Shown here: positions 8,710 to 17,548 of the stretch, piece by piece
Position numbering within the stretch: position 1 is the first letter of the stretch
How the letters are laid out: each line of letters starts with the position of its first letter
Assembly (NCBI GenBank): GCA_003222245.1
Contig: QHVH01000002.1
Coordinates: 168,908-232,907 of the forward strand
Direction: 5' to 3'
From: Blastocatellia bacterium AA13
Lineage (GTDB): Bacteria > Acidobacteriota > Blastocatellia > UBA7656
DNA length: 64,000 nucleotides
Notes under the pieces: model-generated
Seen by the model: only the letters and a program-made list of their open reading frames with translations
Told to the model about the DNA's origin: nothing
Databases searched by the model: none
Translations under genes and position numbers: made by a program

Positions 8710-10437
8710 GTGCAAATTCTATCCGGCCGAAAGAGCGGCAAAATCTACGACGCGATCATTATCGGATCGGGCGCCTCCGGTGGAATGGCGGCCAAGCAGT
8801 TGACCGAACACGGAATGGAAGTGCTCGTGCTCGAAGCCGGTCCTCCCGTTGTTCCGGAGCGCGATCTCGGCTCGCATCGCTGGCCTTACGACTCGATGTA
8901 TAGAGGATTCGGGCCGCCCGGTTGGAAGGATCAAGAACAATGGATGCAGGCGACGGCCGGTGAATTCAGCAAGCAGTTCTACGTTAATGATACCGAGCAT
9001 CCTTACACTACAGATCCCGGCAAGCCTTTTCTGTGGGTCCGCGCGCGCATCGTCGGAGGCAAGACCCTGCACTGGGGTCGAATGTCTTACCGATTCTCCG
9101 ATCTCGATTTCAAGGCAGCCGCGCACGACGGCTTTGGCGACGACTGGCCGATCTCGTACAGCGATCTCGCGCCATACTATGACAGGGCCGAGGAGTTCAT
9201 CGGCGTAAGCGGTTCTCGTGAAGGACTCGCTCATTTACCGGATGGGAACTTCATGCCCGCGATGAAGTTGAATTGCGGAGAGCAGCTTCTAAGAAAAGGA
9301 GCGATGAAGCTCGGCCGCGCCGGAATTCCCATGCGCCTGGCGATGCTGACCGGCCAGCCGAAGCCCCACATGAAAGGCCGCGCCCGTTGTCATTACTGCG
9401 GCAATTGTGGAGACGGCTGCGACGTCGGAGCGATGTTCAACTCGCTGTCGTCGACCCTTCCTGTAGCCCAGGCAACCGGACGTATGACGCTAAGGCCGAA
9501 TTCGATCGTCAGGCAGGTTCTCACCGACTCGGCTACGGGTAAGGCAAAGGGCGTCGCTTTCGTCGACAGGGTCACGCGAGAAGAACACGAAGTTTTTGGG
9601 AAGATCATCGTGCTCGGCGCATCCACTTTGGAATCGACTCGCATTCTGCTCAATTCGAAATCGAGGCAGCATTCAAACGGGCTGGGCAATTCTTCGGGTG
9701 TGCTTGGCCATTATCTGGTCGACCATTTCGGTGGAATAGGCGCAAGCGGCTATTTCAACGTTCTTGCGGGCCGCGATCCTATGAACGAAGACGGCAAGAC
9801 TTCCGGGCTGCTCATTCCACGCTTTAGAAACATCAGCAAGGAGACCAGACAACAGCGATTCGTGCGAGGCTACGGATTCGAATGCGGCTCGGGCGCCAGA
9901 CTGTTTCCGGCATTCGTGAAAAATGCCGCGCTCACGCCGGGTTTCGGGTCCGACTTCAAGAAACGAGTCCGTCATTACTACACGACGCCGGTCAGCATGA
10001 CGGTTCGCGCGGAAATGCTGTCGCGGTTTGAGAACTTTGTCGAAATAGATCCGAACGGCGTCGTCGATGCCTGGGGAATCCCCGTACTGAAAATTCACGC
10101 TCAGTATTCCGACAATGAACGCGAGATGGCTCGCGATGCAGCCGAGACGAGTGAAGAAATACTCCGAGCCGCGGGCGCTGAAGTAGTATCCACGGGCGGC
10201 CGGATGACCGCGCCGGGCCGAATCATTCACGAATTGTGCACGGCGAGAATGGGCAGCGATCGAAAGACATCCGTGCTCAACAAATTCAATCAGAGCTGGG
10301 ACATTAAAAATCTATTCGTCATCGACGGCGCTTCTTTTGTTGCTTCGGCCAATCAGAATCCGACGCTCACGATACTGGCGCTTACGATGCGCGCCTGTGA
10401 TTATATGGCCGACGAGATGAAGCGCGGCTCTCTGTAG
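8710..10437 (+). CDS. GMC family FAD-dependent oxidoreductase with a Cys cluster
   Basis: The 575-residue flavoprotein starts at a GTG. The FAD-binding motif IIGSGASGGMAAKQL lies at residues ~16-30 and the second FAD segment is GGKTLHWGRMSYRFSD. The C-terminal GMC block ends SFVASANQNPTLTILALT with the expected catalytic HN/NN-type region. Cys227, 230, 233 and 237 form a CxxCxxCxxxC array (CHYCGNCGDGC), as in gluconate-dehydrogenase-like GMC proteins; whether it binds an Fe-S cluster is unproven. No Tat signal is seen. Likely substrates are sugars, polyols or choline-like alcohols. It follows the OCD-family gene closely. Confidence 0.92.
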   Translation: MQILSGRKSGKIYDAIIIGSGASGGMAAKQLTEHGMEVLVLEAGPPVVPERDLGSHRWPYDSMYRGFGPPGWKDQEQWMQATAGEFSKQFYVNDTEHPYTTDPGKPFLWVRARIVGGKTLHWGRMSYRFSDLDFKAAAHDGFGDDWPISYSDLAPYYDRAEEFIGVSGSREGLAHLPDGNFMPAMKLNCGEQLLRKGAMKLGRAGIPMRLAMLTGQPKPHMKGRARCHYCGNCGDGCDVGAMFNSLSSTLPVAQATGRMTLRPNSIVRQVLTDSATGKAKGVAFVDRVTREEHEVFGKIIVLGASTLESTRILLNSKSRQHSNGLGNSSGVLGHYLVDHFGGIGASGYFNVLAGRDPMNEDGKTSGLLIPRFRNISKETRQQRFVRGYGFECGSGARLFPAFVKNAALTPGFGSDFKKRVRHYYTTPVSMTVRAEMLSRFENFVEIDPNGVVDAWGIPVLKIHAQYSDNEREMARDAAETSEEILRAAGAEVVSTGGRMTAPGRIIHELCTARMGSDRKTSVLNKFNQSWDIKNLFVIDGASFVASANQNPTLTILALTMRACDYMADEMKRGSL

Positions 10438-10458
10438 GCAGGTTCCCGAACAGAACGC

Positions 10459-11073
10459 ATGAGTTTCCAGGAAAAGAGATCGATCTCGCAGTCTAATCGA
10501 GGGCGCTCCAGCTTGCCGCGCGTCTATTCCATCGCGAGCGTTCTGAAACACGATTGTTTCTCCGGGAGCTTTGAAGCCGGCGGCGCAGAACACGGCTTCT
10601 TGTATACGCCGTCCAATGCTCAGACGGAAGGCGATCGGCTGCATCTGACGGGACTCCTGACGATCTCAGATTCAGGCGGCCGCGCCCGTTCCCGGAGAAA
10701 TATCCGGGCGGTACTTGCCGCCAGTCAGGGGGGAATCGGAACCGCCCCGCCTCGCAAACACTCTCCGACCATTGATGCGCGTCCGCGCGAAGATGATCGA
10801 CGTGACCCGCTTCCGGATGTCGAATCGACGGGGCGCTCGTCATTCTGCGGAGTAATGTACTTCAAGCTCGAGTCCGTGAACGGGCCGGCTCTTGGGGTTA
10901 AAGCTGATCTCAGCGCCGTTCAGATGAACGTGAGGCTGGCGCCCACGACCGACCGGGAGCGGGAGCTTCACGGTGCATATAGCTCATTGATTGAAGCGCT
11001 CGCGGCCAAACCGATGGACAGGAATACCGTCGAATTGTTGACGGTGGAACTGAACAGACTCCTTTCCCCTTGA
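10459..11073 (+). CDS. Hypothetical protein, 204 aa
   Basis: Not recognised. The frame starts 21 bp after the GMC gene. The middle third (residues ~70-135) is rich in Arg, Pro and Ser and looks disordered, while residues 136-204 contain an amphipathic helical end (HGAYSSLIEALAAKPMDRNT). No signal peptide or membrane segment is seen. It might be a real small protein or a fortuitous frame in which only the C-terminal part is genuine. A stretch of ~155 bp without a gene follows up to the tRNA. Confidence 0.4.
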   Translation: MSFQEKRSISQSNRGRSSLPRVYSIASVLKHDCFSGSFEAGGAEHGFLYTPSNAQTEGDRLHLTGLLTISDSGGRARSRRNIRAVLAASQGGIGTAPPRKHSPTIDARPREDDRRDPLPDVESTGRSSFCGVMYFKLESVNGPALGVKADLSAVQMNVRLAPTTDRERELHGAYSSLIEALAAKPMDRNTVELLTVELNRLLSP

Positions 11074-11230
11074 TCTTCGTCGCGTTTTGCCGCACCGGTA
11101 CACACGCAAAAACTTGACGCGCGCCGGTCGTGGATTTGTCGTGGAAATGGTTGGTTGACTAGACCAAAATGCGGCGTCTACAATGACTCACCACTTTTGA
11201 CATATGTCGGTGCTTGAACGTGCGTGACGC

Positions 11231-11317
11231 GGGGATGTGGCGGAACCGGCAGACGCGAAGGTCTCAAAAACCTTTAAGGGTAACCTTGTGTGGGTTCGAG
11301 TCCCACCATCCCCACCA
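11231..11317 (+). tRNA. tRNA-Leu (anticodon CAA)
   Basis: The 87-nt gene folds as a class II tRNA. The acceptor stem GGGGATG pairs perfectly with CATCCCC, followed by discriminator A and an encoded CCA. The D-arm is GCGGAACCGGCAGACGC. The anticodon stem-loop AAGGT-CTCAAAA-ACCTT gives anticodon CAA. A variable arm is followed by the T-arm GTGGG-TTCGAGT-CCCAC. Confidence 0.97.
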
Positions 11318-11402
11318 ACAGAGCGGCTGAACGTTTGCTGAAGAAGCTTTAAGGCTATAGAAGCACGTTGGATCGCTACACTGGCGTATTGATTCTCAGC
11401 TA

Positions 11403-11990
11403 ATGAAGAAGATCGAGATTAGCTTCGATGCAATTCCCGCCTCGGCAATCTCTCAAACCAAACTCACGATTTGTCTCAAATGCGCCTTCGATTTCTTCAC
11501 AAAGCAATTGAAGCTGTCCAATCGAACTGCCTATTCGGAGCTAAAAAAGCACACTCCCGAAGAGCAGGATTTCACCGGCGCGGCTACTGCCCGGCCCCAC
11601 TTTCTCAGCGGCGACGAAACCACTAACTGTCCCTATTGCAATGGGGCCAAACGATGGTTCGCGACCTTCACGGCGATCCGAGTCGACGCACACCCCTCTT
11701 TCGAAAAACAGAGGAAGAAAGTATGGGCGGCGCTTAAAAAAGAGACCGAGCTATATGCGTTGTGGGCTGTTGAGAGAACTCAAATGCAGATATTCTCGGA
11801 ATGGCTCGAACGCCTGCAACACGGCCTCGATCTGAACGATGAGAGATGGTTGCTTGAAGCCGCGATGGCTCAAACAAAGCGTTCGTATCCGGCTGTTCAA
11901 TGGGAAGAGGTAACGAAAGAAGGTCTGCGCCGCCTCCAATTGTCTCGACAAGCGGAAGAAGATGGGGTGTATGAGAACGGTTGGCTGTAG
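11403..11990 (+). CDS. Hypothetical protein with a possible zinc ribbon, 195 aa
   Basis: Function not recognised. Two Cys pairs, C24-x2-C27 (ICLKC) and C76-x2-C79 (NCPYC), suggest a four-Cys zinc site separated by ~50 residues. The C-terminal half is helical and charged (residues ~100-190), with no membrane segment or signal peptide. It starts 85 bp after the tRNA-Leu gene and ends 12 bp before the next small frame, so the three small genes 11403-12731 may form one unit. Confidence 0.7.
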   Translation: MKKIEISFDAIPASAISQTKLTICLKCAFDFFTKQLKLSNRTAYSELKKHTPEEQDFTGAATARPHFLSGDETTNCPYCNGAKRWFATFTAIRVDAHPSFEKQRKKVWAALKKETELYALWAVERTQMQIFSEWLERLQHGLDLNDERWLLEAAMAQTKRSYPAVQWEEVTKEGLRRLQLSRQAEEDGVYENGWL

Positions 11991-12002
11991 GTTCCGCCCA
12001 GG

Positions 12003-12287
12003 TTGTACGGAGACGCGCTGATAGTTCAACACTTGCTATCGCGGTCGCATATGCACGGAGGAACTACGTTCGAGGGCAGACTGACCCTGCAAGAGCTGGT
12101 CAATCGACTGCGTCGCATAGGTTATCTGGAGGCTCGCGGGATCACGAGCGGAGATCCATATGAGACTTTTGAACAGGTGGTGACCGCGCTGGTTGCCTGG
12201 GGTCCATCCGCTGTGTACTATGCCGTGGATCGAAGCGACTTCCTGATGAAACTCAAAACCGTATATGAAAAGAGACGCGACAAATAG
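12003..12287 (+). CDS. Hypothetical protein, up to 94 aa
   Basis: Not recognised. The longest reading starts at a TTG at 12003; an ATG at 12051 would give 78 residues. The sequence is soluble and helical (LTLQELVNRLRRIGYLEAR). It ends directly against the next start codon: the stop occupies 12285-12287 and the ATG of the following gene is at 12288. This favours a translated, coupled frame. Confidence 0.55.
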   Translation: MYGDALIVQHLLSRSHMHGGTTFEGRLTLQELVNRLRRIGYLEARGITSGDPYETFEQVVTALVAWGPSAVYYAVDRSDFLMKLKTVYEKRRDK

Positions 12288-12731
12288 ATGAAGAAAGTTA
12301 TTACTCTTTGTGTAGTTCTGGCGGCTGCGGGTTTGAACGGCTACGCTTTGCCGGCCACTTTCAAATTCCCTAGCTCAAGTCCACTCCAGGAATCTGGAAA
12401 GGGCGGATTCGTTATCACGTTGAAGAACGGGAGCACTATTCGCGGCCGAACTCTTTCGCGCGAAGAGGGGGGAACCCGGCTGCGACTGACCATGACGGAA
12501 ACTTCATCGAGCGAGCCGAAGAGCTACGCCGTGGTAGCGACCGATGACGCCGAAAGCATAAAGGCGTCGACTACTGAAAGCGACTCTATTCGGATCAAGG
12601 TAAGAGGCGGCACTGAATTGAAGTGCAAAGAGTTCGTTCTCGGAACCGATGTGATCACCGTCAAGCTTGGCTCCGCCAGCCGGGTTGATGTTCCGTGGGA
12701 TCAGATCGAATCGATCAGCTTCGGACAGTAG
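12288..12731 (+). CDS. Secreted hypothetical protein, 147 aa
   Basis: A Sec-like signal (MKKVITLCVVLAAAGLNGYA) precedes a small all-beta domain rich in Ser, Thr and Glu. The segment GGFVITLKNGSTIRGRTLS resembles the Sm-like or SH3-like strands that often follow signal peptides in proteins of unknown function. The end VPWDQIESISFGQ supports this pattern: repeated strands around 'LKNGSxIxG' and 'IxxIxF'. No enzymatic motif is visible. It abuts the upstream gene without a gap and converges on the sensor kinase, with 12 bp between the two stop codons. Confidence 0.75.
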   Translation: MKKVITLCVVLAAAGLNGYALPATFKFPSSSPLQESGKGGFVITLKNGSTIRGRTLSREEGGTRLRLTMTETSSSEPKSYAVVATDDAESIKASTTESDSIRIKVRGGTELKCKEFVLGTDVITVKLGSASRVDVPWDQIESISFGQ

Positions 12732-12743
12732 TGTCCCGCCTGT

Positions 12744-15017
12744 CTATCGCACAACCGGAAGCTCGATAATGAATGTTGCGCCTCGAGGCTCATTGTCCTC
12801 GACCCAGATGCGTCCATTATGGTCGGCGACTATGTGACTGACGATCGCAAGTCCAAGCCCGGTAGCGCGGTCGCGCGTAGAGAACTTCGGAAGAAACAAC
12901 TTGTCCCTGTCGGTCGCTCGTATGCCGTGACCCACGTCGCTCACGGTTATGCGCGCGATTTCGCTTGTTTCAATGAATCGCGACTCAATCCCGACTCGAC
13001 TGGCGGTGTTCTCGTGTGCGCCGTTGACGCCGTTAGCGCCATTATCCGTGTCCGAGCTCATTGCTTCGAGCGCGTTGTCGATCAAATTTACCAGCACGCG
13101 CTTTATCTGATCCGGATCGAGTTTCAGAGACGGAATATCGTCCGCGAGATCGCATTCGATAATGAAACCGTCCAACCTGTCCGCATAGAGGCCGACGGCC
13201 GCGCGAATGACTTCGTTAAGCGAGGCGTCGACGGGTCTGGCCTCGGGCAGCCGCGCGAACCGCGAGAACTCTTCGACCATCCGCTGCAACGTTGCGACCT
13301 CGCGGGATATCGTAGCGGTCCCCTCGCGCACGACCTCTTCGAATCGGCTGTTTCGCGACTCACCGGTCCGTTCGTAGTTTCGAATGATCCGTTCCGCCGA
13401 CAGTTGAATAGGCGTGAGCGGATTTTTGATCTCGTGCGCCATGCGACGGGCCACTTCGCTCCAGGCCGCCACGCGCTCGGCTTGAATCAAATCGGTAAGA
13501 TCCTCGATCACTATGACCCAGCCTTGAAGCGCGCCGCCTGAGCTGCGGAGCGGCACCGCGGTCGTCGCGGTTTGAAGAGAGCCTCCGCTCGGGTGCTGAT
13601 AGCGAATATCCGCCTGTGCGAGCCCGGTTCGCTGCGCTCGTCTGCAAATCACGGCAAGCTCACCCGCGCGGTCCGGACCGGCGATCTCGCTGACCTGCGT
13701 TCCGACGGAGGGCCTGTCGCGAATCCCAAGCATATAAAGCGCGGCCCGGTTGATCGTGGTTATTCGCATTTCGACGTCGGTCGAGATGACTCCGGTCGAT
13801 AGCGATTCCAGCACTGTTTCTATGTAGCGACGGCGTTCCTGAAGATCGTCGGCCGCGCGTTCAAGCCGATGGCGATTCTCATCCAACTGGCCGGCCATCT
13901 GATTGAATGATGTGATGAGCGACGCCAGCTCGTCTTCGGCTTCAACCTCCACGGGCCGGGAGAAATCATTTTTGGCTACGCGTTCGGTGGCTTCGGCGAG
14001 AGCCTGGATCGGAACGGTTATTCCCCTGGCTACATGAAGCGCAATCCAGGATGCCGAAAAAATCAGCAAAAGCGCGACGGCGGCGAGAAGCAGCACATAA
14101 ATGGTCTTGATGCGCTTCATCTTTCGCTGAAGGTTGTGAAAGTTCGCGAATTGATCGTCGATGTTCGCGGCGCGCCGAGTAAGACCCGGTGGAAACTCAC
14201 GCGCCAGTACGAGCGCCCGCCGTTCGCCGGGAGCCGCGTTGAGCTTGATGCCTGAGATCACGAAGATATTAATGGGGCTTTCGCCGTCATCTTCGCCCGA
14301 AGCCGATTCGTCTCCACCGGCCAATTTACCTTCGACGATATTCAATGTCTCTTTGATATCGGGTTCGACCGCCTTATCGCTCGCTTCCAGGGTCAGTCGC
14401 CGCTCGCCCTGGATCAGCCGCGCGAGCCTGAGGTGATATGTGCTCATCGCCTGGCGGAGCGCCGGCTCGAAGTCATCGCTGATATTGCGGGATTGGGCCG
14501 GAGGCAGTGATTGAGCGATGGCCAGAGCGATGGTGGTTAGATCGTCTTCTTCTTTTTGAAAGTAGCTTTCTTTTACGGCTTTTGCATCGGAGACGATCTG
14601 GCTCGCGGGACCGCTGAACCATCGGTCTATGCTTCGATTGATCAGTCCGAAAGCAAAGAAGAACAGCAGAAGAACGGGCAGCAGCGAAAGTGCAATCGCG
14701 TATCCAACAAGTCTGGCTTTGAACTTTGATCCTGCTTGTCCGGCTCGACGCTCGCGCAGGAGCTTGAGCACGTTACGGAGAAGAACGAAAAGAGTCAGAA
14801 CAAAGGCCAGAAAGTTGAGAGTAGATAATGAATAAAGCAGCAGCGTCTCTCCGGGATTGTCCGGCGACACGAGCGAGCTCAGATTGAATCCGCTTTGGGC
14901 TATCAAAGAGAGCATCAACAGTAAGGTAATGATCGCGAGAACTATTACGGTGTTGAGACGGCGACGCCCTCGCTCGGTAAGGCGACTCTGCGGCTGCTCT
15001 GGCTCTCTGTTTTGCAT
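12744..15017 (-). CDS. NtrY-like membrane sensor histidine kinase
   Basis: Start chosen at the ATG at 15017 (MQNREPEQPQ), because the 60 residues before it in frame look non-coding and the first transmembrane helix follows soon after. The order is three N-terminal TM helices (LNTVIVLAIITLLLMLSLIA, then LLYSLSTLNFLAFVLTLFVL, then YAIALSLLPVLLLFFFAFGL), an extracytoplasmic sensor region and a fourth TM helix. These are followed by a HAMP domain (VPIQALAEATERVAKNDFS), a PAS domain and a HisKA domain with the phospho-His in RRMAHEIKNPLTPIQLS. The ATPase domain has an N-box (LVNLIDNALEAMS) and a G-box (GLGLAIVSH). Such kinases sense nitrogen state or the envelope. No response regulator gene adjoins, so it is probably an orphan here. 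Confidence 0.93.
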   Translation of the reverse strand: MQNREPEQPQSRLTERGRRRLNTVIVLAIITLLLMLSLIAQSGFNLSSLVSPDNPGETLLLYSLSTLNFLAFVLTLFVLLRNVLKLLRERRAGQAGSKFKARLVGYAIALSLLPVLLLFFFAFGLINRSIDRWFSGPASQIVSDAKAVKESYFQKEEDDLTTIALAIAQSLPPAQSRNISDDFEPALRQAMSTYHLRLARLIQGERRLTLEASDKAVEPDIKETLNIVEGKLAGGDESASGEDDGESPINIFVISGIKLNAAPGERRALVLAREFPPGLTRRAANIDDQFANFHNLQRKMKRIKTIYVLLLAAVALLLIFSASWIALHVARGITVPIQALAEATERVAKNDFSRPVEVEAEDELASLITSFNQMAGQLDENRHRLERAADDLQERRRYIETVLESLSTGVISTDVEMRITTINRAALYMLGIRDRPSVGTQVSEIAGPDRAGELAVICRRAQRTGLAQADIRYQHPSGGSLQTATTAVPLRSSGGALQGWVIVIEDLTDLIQAERVAAWSEVARRMAHEIKNPLTPIQLSAERIIRNYERTGESRNSRFEEVVREGTATISREVATLQRMVEEFSRFARLPEARPVDASLNEVIRAAVGLYADRLDGFIIECDLADDIPSLKLDPDQIKRVLVNLIDNALEAMSSDTDNGANGVNGAHENTASRVGIESRFIETSEIARITVSDVGHGIRATDRDKLFLPKFSTRDRATGLGLAIVSHIVADHNGRIWVEDNEPRGATFIIELPVVR

Positions 15018-15315
15018 TAGCGATTGGAAGTCCGAGTGGTTACTCCTTCGCGGATTGGCGCATTCTATCAAAGCCCGATGGCAAGATGAAGCATTGGTTA
15101 TGAGGATAGAGCTTGAAATCAGGCGGTCGTTTGTAGCACATTGGGCGGGCGATTGTGAATCGGAACCGAGGTTGCGAGTTATGCAGATAGCCTGCAAAGG
15201 GCCTTTGGTTGTGAGTCGGCATTTGCACTATAGAGACGCGCAAGAGCGACTATGAGTAAATTCCGAGCGGTACTTTTGCCCATCGAGTGAACCACGGTAT
15301 CGCAGATATCTAATT

Positions 15316-16899
15316 ATGGAACCGATCATTCTAATTCATGGCTACAGCGCCGAAAGCCGGGAAAATGATCCGAATGAAGTTCAGCAGATATTCGGAAGCC
15401 TGCCGGTGAATCTGCACAACCTCCTTCAACAGGGCGGAGCCGACGCGCCAATAATCGACATCAATATCAGCCGCTACATATCGTTGGATGACGGGGTTGA
15501 TCTGGATGACATTACGCTCGCCTTTGACCGAGTGCTCAAGCTGGATAAATTTAAGCGGCTGCTTGATCCTCAAGTAGGCTTTAACGCGATAATTCACAGC
15601 ACCGGCGCATTGGTAATGCGGAACTGGCTCCGGCGATGTAGTCCGAAACCATCGCCGTGCCGGCGCATCATTCATCTTGCCGGTGCGAACTTCGGCAGCG
15701 GCTGGGCTCATATTGGTGAATCGCTGCTTGCAAAATGGCTGCGCTATATCGGTCAGGGAGGACAAGAGCGGGGTCTCGCCGTTCTAAGCGGCCTGGAATT
15801 GGGATCGAGCTGGACGATTGATCTTCATCGCCATTTTCTCCAACCGGGTAACGAAACGCTTGGGGATTATAACGTAATGGAGTTCAGCGTGATTGGAACT
15901 CAGCCGCCTGCTAAATGGATGATAATTCCGTTCCGCTATGGAAAAGAGGACGGCTCCGACGGTGTAGTGCGTGTATCCGCGAGCAATCTCAACTACAACT
16001 ACCTCCGGATCGGTCCCTCCCAACCGCCGGAAACGATAGATTGGGACAAGGCGGCGGAGTTTGCCAGTCGTTCGGTAGATGCTTCGACAAGAGGTGATCT
16101 TGCCGACTTCACAAACAGTGAGTTCTTCGCGGGCGGCTATTATGAAGTTAAGGAATTCTCCCTGCCCGGCGAAAATCGGCAATATGTGCCTTTCGCGATT
16201 CCGTATCAATGCGCTCACTCAACATCAGAGATGGGTATCGTCGGCGGGGATTTGCCAAAAGAAGATGTGCTTAAAATCATCAACCTCGCTCTCCATTGCG
16301 CGACGCCTGTTGACTACAAAAAATTGATTGACGAGTTCGCGGAAATCACCGGGAATACTTACGAACAAGTAGCGCACCCAAATCACAGTATGTCTTTGAA
16401 AGGCATCTTCGATCACGCAAAGCAGGCGCTTGAAAACTACTTTGAGAGCCCGCAAAGCCAATATGACAAGCATGCTCAGATCATTTTTCGAATAAGAGAC
16501 CAGAACGACAAACCCGTCAGGGATCACAGCATTCACTTTAATTCGTTCGGCGGCGCAACCCACGCGGAGCTATTAATCAATGCTCTTTTTGAGGATACAT
16601 ATTCTAATAGCGTATCGCCTAACGTCAGGACCTTTTACCTGCGTCTGGAGCGTTGGGACAAAGATAGCGCCGGCTGGAAGGACCAGCTCTCGAGGGTGAA
16701 CGGTCTGGATTTGGAAATCGATTCCATTGACGCGCAGACCGATCGAATATTGTTTGTACCGCTGCGCATGCGTCTGCCGGGGCCCGATCTGGCAAAGTAT
16801 GTTAAGCCGCATCAAACAACGATCATCGATGTGCAAATGCTTCGTTTGCCTTCGCACGATACATTTTCCATGTATCCAAACCCTCAAGCGGCGACTTGA
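15316..16899 (+). CDS. Lipase-like alpha/beta-hydrolase, 527 aa
   Basis: The protein starts with the beta-strand/oxyanion motif MEPIILIHGYSAESREND. It has a nucleophile elbow IIHSTGALVMRNWLRR (Ser95) typical of lipases and PGAP1-like hydrolases. No signal peptide is present, so it is probably cytosolic. The C-terminal ~170 residues form a separate domain of unknown type, with strands such as HAQIIFRIRDQNDKPVRDHS. An 89-bp part of its coding sequence (16069-16157) is repeated exactly at 17445-17533. The gene runs straight into a minisatellite after its stop codon. Confidence 0.75.
   Translation: MEPIILIHGYSAESRENDPNEVQQIFGSLPVNLHNLLQQGGADAPIIDINISRYISLDDGVDLDDITLAFDRVLKLDKFKRLLDPQVGFNAIIHSTGALVMRNWLRRCSPKPSPCRRIIHLAGANFGSGWAHIGESLLAKWLRYIGQGGQERGLAVLSGLELGSSWTIDLHRHFLQPGNETLGDYNVMEFSVIGTQPPAKWMIIPFRYGKEDGSDGVVRVSASNLNYNYLRIGPSQPPETIDWDKAAEFASRSVDASTRGDLADFTNSEFFAGGYYEVKEFSLPGENRQYVPFAIPYQCAHSTSEMGIVGGDLPKEDVLKIINLALHCATPVDYKKLIDEFAEITGNTYEQVAHPNHSMSLKGIFDHAKQALENYFESPQSQYDKHAQIIFRIRDQNDKPVRDHSIHFNSFGGATHAELLINALFEDTYSNSVSPNVRTFYLRLERWDKDSAGWKDQLSRVNGLDLEIDSIDAQTDRILFVPLRMRLPGPDLAKYVKPHQTTIIDVQMLRLPSHDTFSMYPNPQAAT
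16069..16157. repeat. 89-bp direct repeat, copy 1 (inside the lipase-like gene)
   Basis: The 89 bases here, starting CGTTCGGTAGATGCTTCGAC, are identical to 17445-17533. Copy 1 is part of the coding sequence and reads RSVDASTRGDLADFTNSEFF. Confidence 0.98.
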
Positions 16900-16908
16900 T
16901 CAGGCTCT

Positions 16909-17336
16909 CGATCCTGAGTCGCATCTCGATCCAGCCGCTCTCGATCCAGAGTCGCCTCGCGATCCAGCTGCTCTCGATCCACCCTCGCCGCTCTCGCTCC
17001 AGCTTCTCTCGATCACACCCTCGCCGCTCTCGATCCAACCCTCGCCACTCTCGATCCAACCCTCGCCGCTCTCGATCCAACCCTTGCCGCTCTCGATCCA
17101 ACCCTCGCCGCTCTCGCTCCAGCCCTCGCCGCTCTCGCTCCAACCCTCGCCGCTCTCGATCTACCCTCGCCGCTCTCGATCCAACTCTCGCCGCTCTCGA
17201 TCCAACTCTCGCCGCTCTCGCTCCGACCCTCGCCGCTCTCGATCCAACTCTTGCCGCTCTCGCTCCCACCTCGCCGCTCTCGATCCAACTCTCGCCGCTC
17301 TCGATCCGACCCTTCCCGCTCTCGCTCCAACCCTCG
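16909..17336. repeat. 21-bp minisatellite, about 20 units
   Basis: A tandem array with unit CCCTCGCCGCTCTCGATCCAA and small variations (CTCC or ATCT in place of ATCC, CTTG or TCTC in place of CCTC). Early units are degenerate and later ones regular. Because 21 is a multiple of three, every frame stays open through the array and gives 7-residue repeats (for example LSIQPSP on plus, ARVGSRA on minus). No reading frame has a convincing start or folded domain, so I treat it as non-coding. The stretch 16900-17548 holds this array and the second 89-bp copy only. Confidence 0.9.
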
Positions 17337-17444
17337 GCATTACAACCGTCATTCCGAACTTCAGTGCCCGGATCGCCGCCGGAGAGCGCGGCGGCAATAT
17401 CGGCGCTTCTTTGCCGTCTTAACTCTGAAGAAAGCGGTTCTCGG

Positions 17445-17533
17445 CGTTCGGTAGATGCTTCGACAAGAGGTGATCTTGCCGACTTCACAAACAGTGAGTT
17501 CTTCGCGGGCGGCTATTATGAAGTTAAGGAATT
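17445..17533. repeat. 89-bp direct repeat, copy 2 (intergenic)
   Basis: An exact copy of 16069-16157 at the far side of the minisatellite, ending 15 bp before the next start codon. The flanks are unrelated to those of copy 1. No insertion-sequence features or target duplications are evident. Confidence 0.98.
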
Positions 17534-17548
17534 GGAGCAGCCGTCTGG

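Noticed and set aside
15018..15197. 60-residue N-terminal extension of the NtrY-like kinase
   Set aside because: The extension lacks a signal or membrane pattern and the internal ATG lies closer to the first TM helix, as in related kinases.
16823..17488. A 221-codon minus-strand frame over the minisatellite with ARVGSRA repeats
   Set aside because: It owes its openness to the 21-bp period, lacks a ribosome-binding site and overlaps the lipase-like gene on the opposite strand.
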